The notes beneath the pieces were generated by a model. That model saw nothing but the letters and a program-made list of their open reading frames with translations, did no database searches and had not been told where the DNA came from. Source: CAMXAS01 sp964442435 (GTDB taxonomy: Bacteria > Bacteroidota > Bacteroidia > Bacteroidales > P3). Taken from it: DNA of 64,000 bases. The stretch spans positions 50,133-114,132 of the forward strand of contig CAYTZG010000005.1 of NCBI GenBank assembly GCA_964442435.1, written 5' to 3'. Made by a program: the position numbers and the translations under genes. Positions 49,376 through 57,523 of this stretch are shown here, in pieces (positions within the stretch are counted from its first letter, which is position 1; every line of letters starts with the position of its first letter).

Positions 49376-51307
49376 ATGATTAACATAACTTTACCGGATG
49401 GTTCCGTGAAGCAATTCGCTCCGGGGACTACGGCCATGGAAGTGGCGCAGAGCATCAGCGAGGGCTTGGCGCGCAATGTGCTGGCCGCCAAAGTGAACGA
49501 CCAGGTTTGGGATGCCATGCGTCCCATTACGGAAGACGCTACCCTGACGTTGCTTACGTGGAACGATGCCGAGGGTAAGGCGGCTTTCTGGCATTCTTCG
49601 GCCCACTTGATGGCCGAAGCCATCGAACAGCTGTATCCCGGCGTCAAGTTCGGCATCGGCCCGCATATCGAAAACGGTTTCTATTACGATATCGATTTCA
49701 TGGACTACAATATCTCGTCCGACGATTTCCCGAAAATCGAGGAACGGGTATTGAAATTAGCCGCCGAGAAGCAGGCGTTCACGCGCAAGGACGTGAGCAA
49801 GGCCGACGCCATGGCCTACTTCAAACGGAAAGGCGACGAATACAAGTGCGAACTCATCGAGGATTTGCCCGACGGCAGCATCACGTTCTATGAAACCGGT
49901 ACGTTTACCGACCTGTGCCGTGGGCCGCACATCCCGAACACGTCCTATATCAAGGCGTTCAAGCTTATGAGTCTGGCCGGCGCGTATTGGCGCGGCGACG
50001 AAAAGCGCAAGCAGTTGACGCGCGTTTACGGCGTCTCTTTCCCCAAGCAGAAGGAACTGACCGAATACCTGGCGTTCTTGGAAGAGGCCAAGCGCCGCGA
50101 CCACCGCAAGATAGGCAAGGATTTGAAACTCTTTATGTTCTCGCCGAAAGTGGGGGCGGGCTTGCCGATTTGGCTGCCCAAGGGTACGGCTTTGCGGGAA
50201 CGCTTGGAGGCTTTCTTGAAAAACGTACAGCGCAAGGCCGGCTATCAGCAGGTCATGTGTCCGCATATCGGCCACGTCGACCTCTACAAAACGTCGGGTC
50301 ACTACGATAAATACGGCAAGGATTCGTTCCGGCCCATTACGACGCCCATCGAGGGCGAGGCGTTCTTCCTCAAACCGATGAACTGCCCGCACCACTGCGA
50401 GATTTACCGTTCCGAACCGCGTTCCTACAAGGATTTGCCTTTGCGTTTCGCCGAATTCGGCACCGTCTATCGCTACGAACAGAGCGGCGAATTGCACGGT
50501 CTGACGCGGGTACGCGGCTTTACCCAGGACGACGCGCACATCTTCTGCACGCCCGACCAGTTGAAAGACGAATTCAAGTCGGTTATCGATATCATCCTTT
50601 TGATATTCAAGACGCTGCATTTTGAAGATTATACGGCGCAGATTTCGTTGCGTCACCAGACGGATCACGCCAAATACATCGGCAGCGACGAGAATTGGGA
50701 AAAGGCCGAACGCGCCATCATCGAGGCGGCCGAGGAAAAAGGCCTCAATACGTATGTGGAATACGATGAGGCGGCTTTCTACGGCCCCAAGCTTGACTTC
50801 ATGGTACGCGACGCCATCGGCCGCAAATGGCAGCTGGGTACGGTTCAGGTCGATTACAACCTGCCGGAGCGTTTCGACCTCGAATACATCGGCGCCGACA
50901 ACCAAAAGCACCGTCCGGTCATGATTCACCGCGCGCCTTTCGGCTCTATGGAACGTTTCGTGGCCGTGCTCATCGAGCATACGGGCGGCAAGTTCCCGCT
51001 GTGGCTCACGCCGGATCAGTTCATCGTATTGCCGATCAGCGACAAATACACCCAGTACGCGCATACGGTCAAGAGCCGTTTGGAAGACATGGGGTTGCGC
51101 GGCAGCGTGGATGAACGCAGCGAGAAGACCGGCAAGAAAATCCGCGACGCGGAGTTGAACAAGATTCCGTATATGCTTATCGTGGGCGAAAAGGAACAGG
51201 AAACCGAATCGGTATCGGTGCGCAAGCAGGCGGAAGGCGATTTGGGCACGTTCACGCTCGCCGATTTCGCCAAGCGGATTGATGAGGAAGTTAAGCAGTA
51301 CTTATAA
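49376..51307 (+). CDS. thrS: threonyl-tRNA synthetase
   Basis: A 643-residue, full-length enzyme. The N-terminal TGS domain (1-62, INITLPDGSVKQFAPGTTAME) and the editing domain (about 65-235, with HSSAHLMAEA and CRGPHIPNT) are followed by the class II catalytic core. The zinc-ligand Cys337 is in MNCPHHCEIYRS, motif 2 has HGLTRVRGFTQDDAHIFC, and motif 3 has HRAPFGSMERF. The C-terminal anticodon-binding domain ends at QYL. It charges tRNA-Thr. It heads the conserved cluster thrS-infC-rpmI-rplT. No T-box or other leader structure is visible in the short 5' region. Confidence 0.98.
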   Translation: MINITLPDGSVKQFAPGTTAMEVAQSISEGLARNVLAAKVNDQVWDAMRPITEDATLTLLTWNDAEGKAAFWHSSAHLMAEAIEQLYPGVKFGIGPHIENGFYYDIDFMDYNISSDDFPKIEERVLKLAAEKQAFTRKDVSKADAMAYFKRKGDEYKCELIEDLPDGSITFYETGTFTDLCRGPHIPNTSYIKAFKLMSLAGAYWRGDEKRKQLTRVYGVSFPKQKELTEYLAFLEEAKRRDHRKIGKDLKLFMFSPKVGAGLPIWLPKGTALRERLEAFLKNVQRKAGYQQVMCPHIGHVDLYKTSGHYDKYGKDSFRPITTPIEGEAFFLKPMNCPHHCEIYRSEPRSYKDLPLRFAEFGTVYRYEQSGELHGLTRVRGFTQDDAHIFCTPDQLKDEFKSVIDIILLIFKTLHFEDYTAQISLRHQTDHAKYIGSDENWEKAERAIIEAAEEKGLNTYVEYDEAAFYGPKLDFMVRDAIGRKWQLGTVQVDYNLPERFDLEYIGADNQKHRPVMIHRAPFGSMERFVAVLIEHTGGKFPLWLTPDQFIVLPISDKYTQYAHTVKSRLEDMGLRGSVDERSEKTGKKIRDAELNKIPYMLIVGEKEQETESVSVRKQAEGDLGTFTLADFAKRIDEEVKQYL

Positions 51308-51323
51308 TAAGTGTAACTAAATT

Positions 51324-51340
51324 AGGAGGACAGAGTCATA
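51324..51340 (+). promoter_or_regulatory. strong ribosome binding site with ATA start codon for infC
   Basis: AGGAGGA (51324-51330) lies 7 bases before ATA at 51338. The frame is closed by a TAG at 51323-51325, and no ATG, GTG or TTG occurs in frame until GTG at 51428, which is inside conserved IF3 sequence. ATT codons at 51344 and 51350 are alternatives, but they sit further from the ribosome binding site. Confidence 0.75.
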
Positions 51341-51895
51341 GCTATTCCCATTAGACACAACCGTCCGTTTAGAGGACCGGTTCAGAAAGAAGCCGAACAC
51401 CGGATCAACCGTTTCATCACGGCCCCGGTGGTACGGGTAGTTGGCGAAAACGTCGAACCCGGTATCCGCCCCATCAAGGAAGCCTTGCAGATGGCGGAAG
51501 CGCGGGAGTTGGATTTGGTGGAGATTACGCCGAACGCCAACCCGCCGGTATGCCGTATTATCGACTACCAGAAGTTTCTTTACGAAAAGAAACGGAAGCA
51601 GAAGGAATTGAAAGCCAAGTCGGCCAAGGTCGTGGTCAAGGAAATCCGCCTCGGGCCGCAAACCGACGAGCACGATTTCAATTTCAAGCTCAATCATGCC
51701 AAACGCTTCTTGCAGGACGGCTCCAAGGTTAAGGTGGACGTTTTGTTCAAGGGACGCACGATTGTGTATAAGGAACAGGGTGAGGTGATGTTGCTCAAAT
51801 TCGCGGAGGCCTTGTTGGAATACGGCAAGCCCGAAGCCATGCCCAAGATGGAAGGCAAGCGCATGATCATCATCATCGCGCCGGTCAAGAAATAA
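51338..51895 (+). CDS. infC: translation initiation factor IF-3
   Basis: 185 residues if started at ATA 51338, giving an N-terminus (M)AIPIRHNRPF and then EHRINRFITAPVVRVVGENV, which is the conserved beginning of IF-3. Starting at GTG 51428 would delete this segment. The N-domain motifs DLVEITPNANPPVCRIIDY and the C-domain motifs KEIRLGPQTDEHDFNFKLNH and EGKRMIIIIAP are complete. IF-3 rejects non-standard start codons, and a rare start in its own gene is a known autoregulatory device (AUU in E. coli). Flavobacterial IF-3 is often annotated with an Ile start in the same AI context. The gene lies 30 bases after thrS and 32 before rpmI. Confidence 0.93.
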   Translation: MAIPIRHNRPFRGPVQKEAEHRINRFITAPVVRVVGENVEPGIRPIKEALQMAEARELDLVEITPNANPPVCRIIDYQKFLYEKKRKQKELKAKSAKVVVKEIRLGPQTDEHDFNFKLNHAKRFLQDGSKVKVDVLFKGRTIVYKEQGEVMLLKFAEALLEYGKPEAMPKMEGKRMIIIIAPVKK

Positions 51896-51927
51896 GGAAA
51901 CAATTAACTAATAATAAATCATAAGCA

Positions 51928-52122
51928 ATGCCAAAAATGAAAAGCAAGGCCAGTGCGAAGAAACGTTTTTCTTTCACCGGCACGGGAAAGCTCAAGAGAC
52001 AGCACGCTTACAAAAGTCACATTCTGACGAAGAAGTCGAAGAAGCGGAAAAGAAACCTGACGTATTCCGCCATCGTTGACGGCGCCAATGTGAAGGCTGT
52101 AAAGGATATGCTCGCTCTTTAG
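51928..52122 (+). CDS. rpmI: 50S ribosomal protein L35
   Basis: A 64-residue, very basic protein beginning MPKMKSKASAKKRFSFTGTG, with HILTKKSKKRKRNL in the middle, the standard L35 pattern and length. It binds 23S rRNA in the large subunit. It follows infC by 32 bases. A 111-base gap separates it from rplT. That gap has no clear promoter or terminator, and I could not identify an L20-binding leader in it. Confidence 0.97.
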   Translation: MPKMKSKASAKKRFSFTGTGKLKRQHAYKSHILTKKSKKRKRNLTYSAIVDGANVKAVKDMLAL

Positions 52123-52233
52123 GAACCCGAACCTCAAAACCAAATCCCGAAAGGGTAAAACATTATTTATGAACCTTGTTTGAAGCATTAAGTCCTCCTT
52201 GAAACGGGGCGCTCAAACAAAAAACATTCAAAA

Positions 52234-52578
52234 ATGCCTAGATCAGTAAATGTAGTGGCCGCTCGGGCCCGCAGAAAAAAGGCCCTGAAATTGACGAAGG
52301 GCCAATTCGGACGGAGAAAGAATGTCTGGACCGTCGCAAAGAACTCTTTGGAAAAAGGTTTGCAGTACGCTTACCGCGACCGCAAGGCCAAAAAGAGAAG
52401 CTTCCGCAATCTGTGGATTGTACGTATCAACGCCGGTGTGCGTCCCTATGGTATGTCGTATTCCGCTTTCATGGGCAAGTTGCACGCCAAAAATATAGAT
52501 TTGAACCGCAAGGTGCTGGCCGACTTGGCCATGAACCATCCCGAAGCTTTCAAGGCGGTGGTTGACAGCGTTAAATAG
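52234..52578 (+). CDS. rplT: 50S ribosomal protein L20
   Basis: A 114-residue protein with the standard L20 N-terminus (MPRSVNVVAARARRKKALKL) and the motifs GQFGRRKNVWTVAKN, LQYAYRDRKAKKR and WIVRINAGVRPYGMSYS. L20 is needed early in large-subunit assembly and in many bacteria represses the infC-rpmI-rplT operon. The gene order here is consistent with such control, but no binding structure is claimed. Length and start agree with the family. Confidence 0.98.
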   Translation: MPRSVNVVAARARRKKALKLTKGQFGRRKNVWTVAKNSLEKGLQYAYRDRKAKKRSFRNLWIVRINAGVRPYGMSYSAFMGKLHAKNIDLNRKVLADLAMNHPEAFKAVVDSVK

Positions 52579-52637
52579 TTGACGGCGCGGTTGAAATTCA
52601 AACTATTGTTAATTTTATAAAAGGAAGATAAGAAGTT

Positions 52638-52991
52638 ATGAGCAAACCGGAATTGATGCAGTTTGTGGATACTTTGACACAACGCAACGAGCTGCCCGCT
52701 TTTAAAGCCGGCGATACCATTACGGTAAGTTACAAGATAAAGGAAGGTAACAAGGAACGTATCCAGCAGTTCCAGGGGGTTGTCCTGCAACGTGTAGGCA
52801 GCGGCACCACGGCCACGTTCACCGTGCGCAAGATGTCGGGCAATATCGGTGTGGAAAGGATTTTCCCCGTCAACTCCCCGTTCATCGAAAAGGTGGAAGT
52901 GAACAAACGCGGTGTGGTTCGTCGCGCCCGCATCTTCTACCTGCGTGCTTTGACCGGCAAACGTGCCCGCATCAAAGAACGTCGTTTCTAA
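52638..52991 (+). CDS. rplS: 50S ribosomal protein L19
   Basis: A 117-residue protein with the family motifs FKAGDTITVSYKIKEGNKER, QQFQGVVLQRVGSGT, FTVRKMSGNIGVERIFPVN and RRARIFYLRALTGKRARIKE. L19 sits at the interface of the ribosomal subunits. In many bacteria rplS is grouped with rpsP and trmD, so its position 60 bases after rplT differs from that arrangement. A terminator follows directly. Confidence 0.98.
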   Translation: MSKPELMQFVDTLTQRNELPAFKAGDTITVSYKIKEGNKERIQQFQGVVLQRVGSGTTATFTVRKMSGNIGVERIFPVNSPFIEKVEVNKRGVVRRARIFYLRALTGKRARIKERRF

Positions 52992-53013
52992 AAACGTCGG
53001 GATATGCGGTAAA

Positions 53014-53057
53014 GGCTCTGTCGGTTTCCGTGTGGAATCGGCAGAGTCTTTTTTTTT
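53014..53057 (+). terminator. terminator of the translation cluster
   Basis: GGCTCTGTCGGTTTCC and GGAATCGGCAGAGTC pair with a few G-U pairs around a GTGT loop and are followed by nine T (53049-53057). It ends the thrS-infC-rpmI-rplT-rplS run, just before a lipoprotein gene. Confidence 0.88.
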
Positions 53058-53088
53058 ATGGTTTGGAAATTTATTTATACGATTGAAT

Positions 53089-54840
53089 ATGAAACGATCA
53101 GCCTTGTTGGGATGGAGCCTGTGCCTGTTGTGGGGCTTCTTGTCGGTGTCCTGCGTGGAACAGGAATACGCGGTGGACGATATCGATTTGACCGTCAACG
53201 TGGGTGGCGATAGCTTGGCTTTGCCGCTGGGCGTCACCGATACGATTTATGCGCAAACGCTGTTGGATAACGCCGGTGACGCGCAGGATTTTTTGAAAAC
53301 CTTGGCGGACGGTACGCTGGCCATCACACAGGATGGCGGCATGAACATGGAGGTGCCGGAAGTGGAAGTTTCCGGTTTGACGATGGCGGATTTTAAAGGA
53401 GAATCCAATTGCAGTACGACCTTCGGGGAGGCTTCGGGCGCTGCGGCCATGGCCAAAGCCATCCTGTTGTCGGCGCCGGTGACGGATGATTTGCCCGTGG
53501 AAACCGGTTTGGACGATATAGCGCCGGAAGTCAAGCGGATTGATGATATCGCGTTGGAAGACGGGGCGGTTTTGCGCTTTACGTTCGAGGTGACGGAATT
53601 GCAGCAGTATTCGGGTATTGACATGGAAATGGACGTGCACGTGGCCTTGCCGGATTATTTACGGCCAGCCGCATCCGTGACGTTGGACAACGGGCAACTG
53701 CGCATCCGTCAAAGGCTCGAAAACGGTAAGCTGGTGTATGAGATGCCGTTGCTCGGCTTCAATTTTTCAAATCAGGAAATAATAGACAACCGTCTTGAGT
53801 TGAGGGGGCAGATGAACTATACCGGCAGTTTGCATTTGGTGTTGAATGATGCGTCACAGCTTGCGGATTGGCAAGGCAAAACGGTAGAAATGCATACGAA
53901 TTATGAAGTGACGCATTTGACGCCGGTGCATTTTGAAGGTCTGTTTGAGCCGAACATCGAGCCGGTGCAGGAAACCGTGGCTTTCGGCGATATTCCCGAA
54001 ATGTTGACCGGCGAGGACATGATTTTCGATTTTTACGCACCCTATCTGTTGCTGTCCGTGCCCACGAACATCGGCATCGCGTTGCAGAACGAACTGACGA
54101 TAACGCCCGTCGAACAGGGAACGCCTCAGACCGACAAGGCGGTCAAGGCGCAGTTGCTGTTGCCGGCACGTTCGGAGGCTAAGATGGATACGACGAAATA
54201 TTATTTGGCCAATCGGCAGCCGGCTTCGTTGGCGGCAGACTACACGTTTGTCGAGTGCGATTTGGCCAGTCTGTTGCGCCGCATTCCCGAGGGCTTGCAG
54301 ATAGAATTGAAGACCGTGGCCGATCAGAGATCGGAGATGGTGTATGATTTCAGCGTGTCTTATACCGCCGCCGTCGATTACGACTTCATCGTGCCGATGG
54401 CCTTCGGCCAAGACCTGCACCTGAGTCTTGGCGATACCATCGACGGTTTGCCCGACTTGGTCAATGAAATCCTTTCCAAGAATGAGTTGCATATAGGCGG
54501 AACGGCCCTGAATACGATGCCGGTGGATTTGGAATTGCTGCTGACGGCCTTGGATGCCGACGGGCGGGAAGTGCCGATGGAAACGGAGCCGCAACGCATT
54601 TTGGCCGGTACGCAGGATGGTGCACCGGTGATGACGCATTTGGATTTGGTATTGGGTGACCGCACGGGGGCGGCGGACAAACAGCCGGTCAAGGCTTTGG
54701 TTTTGCGCTTCACGTTGACGACGGGCACGGGCAATGAAGGCGTGCCGCTCAAAACGACGTCTTGGGTACGGGCCGCGTTGAAAGCCCGGATACCCGGTGG
54801 CATTACGGTAGATTTGCGTGATTTGGGTGAAAACGAATAA
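53089..54840 (+). CDS. hypothetical lipoprotein
   Basis: 583 residues from 53089. The longer open frame overlaps rplS and runs through its terminator. The N-terminus MKRSALLGWSLCLLWGFLSVS followed by Cys is a lipoprotein signal. The mature protein is acidic and beta-rich, with repeated short blocks (DIDLTVNVGGDSLALPLG near the start, DLHLSLGDTIDGLPDLVNEIL later) that suggest repeated domains. I do not recognise the family. The acidic, Asp-rich start of the mature chain may act as a surface-export signal as in Bacteroidetes lipoproteins, but that is an inference. The DUF5723 gene follows 12 bases later, so the two are co-transcribed. Confidence 0.75.
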   Translation: MKRSALLGWSLCLLWGFLSVSCVEQEYAVDDIDLTVNVGGDSLALPLGVTDTIYAQTLLDNAGDAQDFLKTLADGTLAITQDGGMNMEVPEVEVSGLTMADFKGESNCSTTFGEASGAAAMAKAILLSAPVTDDLPVETGLDDIAPEVKRIDDIALEDGAVLRFTFEVTELQQYSGIDMEMDVHVALPDYLRPAASVTLDNGQLRIRQRLENGKLVYEMPLLGFNFSNQEIIDNRLELRGQMNYTGSLHLVLNDASQLADWQGKTVEMHTNYEVTHLTPVHFEGLFEPNIEPVQETVAFGDIPEMLTGEDMIFDFYAPYLLLSVPTNIGIALQNELTITPVEQGTPQTDKAVKAQLLLPARSEAKMDTTKYYLANRQPASLAADYTFVECDLASLLRRIPEGLQIELKTVADQRSEMVYDFSVSYTAAVDYDFIVPMAFGQDLHLSLGDTIDGLPDLVNEILSKNELHIGGTALNTMPVDLELLLTALDADGREVPMETEPQRILAGTQDGAPVMTHLDLVLGDRTGAADKQPVKALVLRFTLTTGTGNEGVPLKTTSWVRAALKARIPGGITVDLRDLGENE

Positions 54841-54852
54841 GGAGGCAAGGAA

Positions 54853-56652
54853 ATGAAGGTAATGAAAAGGACATTCAAAAGCGGTTTGGCCGTTATCTTC
54901 GGCCTTTTGTGCTGTTGCGCGCCCGTCAAGGCGCAGGGACCGGCTCTGACCGAGTATTTTCTGCCGGGTTACAATCAGCGGCATTGGCTCAATCCGGCGC
55001 TGTTGCCGCAGTTCGGCTATTTCAATTTTCCGGCTTTGGGTATGGTCAACGTCGGTGTACAAAGCAACTTGGGGTTGAATTCCTTGTTGTATCCGTTGGA
55101 CAACGGCAAGGTGGGTACCTTCCTGCATCCCGACGTACCGGTTGACGAGGCCTTGTCGGGATTCCGCAAAAACAACTATGTGAACGTGAATACCGACATC
55201 AGCCTGCTTTCGTGGGGCTGGTACGAGGGCACCTCCTTTTGGTCGGTCGATCTTTCGGCGCACGTGCATGCCGATATGAACCTGCCCTACGAGGCGTTTG
55301 AATTCCTCAAGCTCGGTATGACGGGCGACCCGACCGAATACCATATGAAGAACGTGGGCTTCAATGCCCAGGCCTGGATGTCGTTGGCGTTGGGGCACGC
55401 GCGGGCCATTACGCCCGAATGGCATGTGGGCGGTAAGTTCAAATTCCTGTATTCGCCCTTCGACGTTTCGGGCAATTTTCCCAATACCGACTTGATGTTG
55501 AGCGGGGATGTCTGGCGAATCAACACGAACGGCAGCGGGCAGATGCACGGCATCGTGCAACCGGTGGTGGTCGGCGACAGCATCAGTGGCTTTGAAGGTG
55601 GCTATGCCGGACGGGATGCGGGCTACGGCATCGCGTTTGACCTCGGTTTCGAATACCGTCCCAACTATGTGAGCGGATTGCGTTTCTCGTTCGCGTTGAC
55701 GGACTTGGGCTTTGTGACCTACCGGCGGGAGTCGGGCGTAAACCTCGACTTGAACGGCGAATTGGTGTACGATGGCATGGAAATCAGCACCGACGGTAAT
55801 GGCGAAATGAATTTCGACATGGATCTCGGCGTGGAGGCCACGGTACCCGAAAGAGCCTATACCCGTGCTTTGTTTGCACGTATGAACGCGGGTGTGGAAT
55901 ACGATTTCTATCTCGATATGTTCAGCGTCGGCCTCTTGTCGAGCACCTACCTGAATTGGCATCACGTAACGACGGAACTCACGGCCTCCATCAACATGAA
56001 GTTGCTGAAATGGCTTTCGCTTTCGGTCAGCTATTCGTTCCTGAAAACACGACAGACCATCGGCTGGGCGTTGAACATCACGCCCAAATACGGCATGAAT
56101 TTCTTTTTCGCGAGCGATTATACGCCTTTGGCATTCAACCGTATCAAGACGGATGGCGGTAGTTACAAGGTGCCTTCGCAGAACAATGTGCAGTTTATGT
56201 TCGGTATCAGTTTCCCGATGGGACGGAACGTGATGGTGCCGGAACGGGGCGGTACCTACGAAGCCTGGCTTATCGAAAACGGTCTTTATACCGACGAAGT
56301 CCGTCAGTTGCAGGAACCCAAGCAGCGTCGTCGCGACCGCAAGGCCGTTCACGATACTGTGTATATACAAAGTGCGCCGGTGGACTCTTCCGCCGAATGG
56401 GACGGCGTTTGGGTTGAGGACAAAAAAGATACGGACGACGGGATTTGGCGCGTGGCACCGGACGAACCGACTGGGGTAACGGACCAAGACGCCGAACCCA
56501 CGCTTGGCGGTGAGCCCGCTGCGGTTTCGACGGCGGAACCCGTTGAGGCGGCCGAGATGGGTGAACCTGTGGAAGCGACCGAGGCCGCAGGCCTTACGGA
56601 ACCGGTTGAAACTACCGACGAGGCGGCGGAACCGTTGGAAAACGCGGAATAG
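54853..56652 (+). CDS. DUF5723 family outer-membrane protein
   Basis: A 599-residue protein. GGAGG at 54841-54845 supports the ATG at 54853. It has a signal peptide (LLCCCAPVKAQ), then the opening typical of DUF5723 (LPGYNQRHWLNPALLPQFGYFNFPAL has the family NPA motif). A barrel-like body follows (YEFxLD-type strands; FFFASDYTPLAFN). The family resembles PorV/PorP-type barrels and its role is unknown. Residues from about 490 on form an unusual acidic, low-complexity tail with repeated EPVEA/EPVET units, which is not part of the barrel. The preceding lipoprotein is a likely partner. Confidence 0.78.
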   Translation: MKVMKRTFKSGLAVIFGLLCCCAPVKAQGPALTEYFLPGYNQRHWLNPALLPQFGYFNFPALGMVNVGVQSNLGLNSLLYPLDNGKVGTFLHPDVPVDEALSGFRKNNYVNVNTDISLLSWGWYEGTSFWSVDLSAHVHADMNLPYEAFEFLKLGMTGDPTEYHMKNVGFNAQAWMSLALGHARAITPEWHVGGKFKFLYSPFDVSGNFPNTDLMLSGDVWRINTNGSGQMHGIVQPVVVGDSISGFEGGYAGRDAGYGIAFDLGFEYRPNYVSGLRFSFALTDLGFVTYRRESGVNLDLNGELVYDGMEISTDGNGEMNFDMDLGVEATVPERAYTRALFARMNAGVEYDFYLDMFSVGLLSSTYLNWHHVTTELTASINMKLLKWLSLSVSYSFLKTRQTIGWALNITPKYGMNFFFASDYTPLAFNRIKTDGGSYKVPSQNNVQFMFGISFPMGRNVMVPERGGTYEAWLIENGLYTDEVRQLQEPKQRRRDRKAVHDTVYIQSAPVDSSAEWDGVWVEDKKDTDDGIWRVAPDEPTGVTDQDAEPTLGGEPAAVSTAEPVEAAEMGEPVEATEAAGLTEPVETTDEAAEPLENAE

Positions 56653-56655
56653 GCC

Positions 56656-57252
56656 ATGTACCCGTTGGTGGAGGATTTCTATTCCTTGCAGGGCGAGGGC
56701 TTCCATAGCGGTATGCCGGCCTATTTTATCCGGTTGGCCGGCTGCCCGGTCCGCTGTGCTTTCTGCGACAGCAAGCAAACTTGGACGACGGAGGGCTACC
56801 CCCGGCTGTCGGCCCAGGCGTTGGCGGACCGGGCGGCGCGCAGCGGGGCGCCGGCGGTTGTGGTAACGGGCGGCGAGCCGCTGATACACGACCTGGCGCC
56901 TTTGTGCGAGGCCCTGCACGCGGCCGGTTTGGCCTGCTGGCTCGAAACCTCCGGCTCGCAGCCGCTTTCGGGCCGTTGGGAGTGGATTTGCGTTTCGCCC
57001 AAGCCGGGCGCCCCGCTGCAAGCGGCTTTCAGCCGCGCGGCCAACGAGCTGAAAGTGGTGGTGGCCTCCGAAGCCGATTTCGCTTTTGCCGAAACCAGCC
57101 GGCGTTTCTTTCAAAACGAGGCCCTCCACGCCTTCCTGCAATGCGAATGGAGTCAGTCCGATGCGATACGGCAGTCTGTCATCGCCTATATCCAACAACA
57201 TCCCGTCTGGCGGCTTTCGTTGCAGACCCATAAGTATTTAGCCATCCGGTAG
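56656..57252 (+). CDS. queE: 7-carboxy-7-deazaguanine synthase QueE
   Basis: A 198-residue radical SAM enzyme of the short Bacteroidota type. The N-terminus has FYSLQGEGFHSGMPAYFIRL. The cluster-binding cysteines are Cys30, Cys34 and Cys37 (CPVRCAFCD, CxxxCxxC). VVVTGGEPL is the SAM-binding GGE motif, and QCEWSQ and LQTHKYL lie at the end. It converts carboxytetrahydropterin to 7-carboxy-7-deazaguanine in queuosine synthesis. It follows the DUF5723 gene by 3 bases and is probably translated from the same message. No other que gene is in the window. Confidence 0.95.
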   Translation: MYPLVEDFYSLQGEGFHSGMPAYFIRLAGCPVRCAFCDSKQTWTTEGYPRLSAQALADRAARSGAPAVVVTGGEPLIHDLAPLCEALHAAGLACWLETSGSQPLSGRWEWICVSPKPGAPLQAAFSRAANELKVVVASEADFAFAETSRRFFQNEALHAFLQCEWSQSDAIRQSVIAYIQQHPVWRLSLQTHKYLAIR

Positions 57253-57272
57253 GCATGGCTTCGCCCGCGTTT

Positions 57273-57304
57273 TTTGGCCGAAAGTCAAAAAAAACGTATC
57301 TTTA
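57273..57304 (+). promoter_or_regulatory. candidate promoter of the M3 peptidase gene
   Basis: TTTG (57273-57276), 20 bases and TATCTTTA (57297-57304) fit the Bacteroidota -33/-7 pattern with one mismatch in the last base. It lies about 30 bases before the first copy of the start codon. Confidence 0.55.
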
Positions 57305-57313
57305 TCCTTTCAT

Positions 57314-57523
57314 CCGCATAATATTTAAACCGATATGAAACAACTCATTGTAAGATTCGGTCTTCCGGNNNNNNNNNNNNNNNNNNNNNNNNNNNNNNNN
57401 NNNNNNNNNNNNNNNNNNNNNNNNNNNNNNNNNNNNNNNNNNNNNNNNNNNNNNNNNNNNNNNNNNNNCCGCATAATATTTAAACCGATATGAAACAACT
57501 CATTGTAAGATTCGGTCTTCCGG
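57314..57523. other. assembly gap 1 with 55-bp duplicated flanks
   Basis: N at 57369-57468 (100 bases). The 55 bases before the gap (57314-57368) are identical to the 55 bases after it (57469-57523), and both include the peptidase start codon. This is best explained as two contig ends overlapping by 55 bases that were joined with a default gap, not as a real repeat. Confidence 0.9.

Noticed and set aside
53854..57231. Minus-strand open frame of about 1125 codons opposite the lipoprotein, DUF5723 and queE genes
   Set aside because: It is antisense to three well-supported genes, is rich in His, Arg and Gln with no domain or signal, and reflects codon bias that avoids stops in this frame. Similar long antisense frames lie opposite ligA (311-2080), the pump (8704-10872) and the M3 peptidase (57625-60732).
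57314..57523. Duplicated start region as a real tandem duplication of the peptidase promoter
   Set aside because: The 55-base identity around exactly 100 N recurs at 61588-61797 with the same length, which fits an assembly overlap better than biology.
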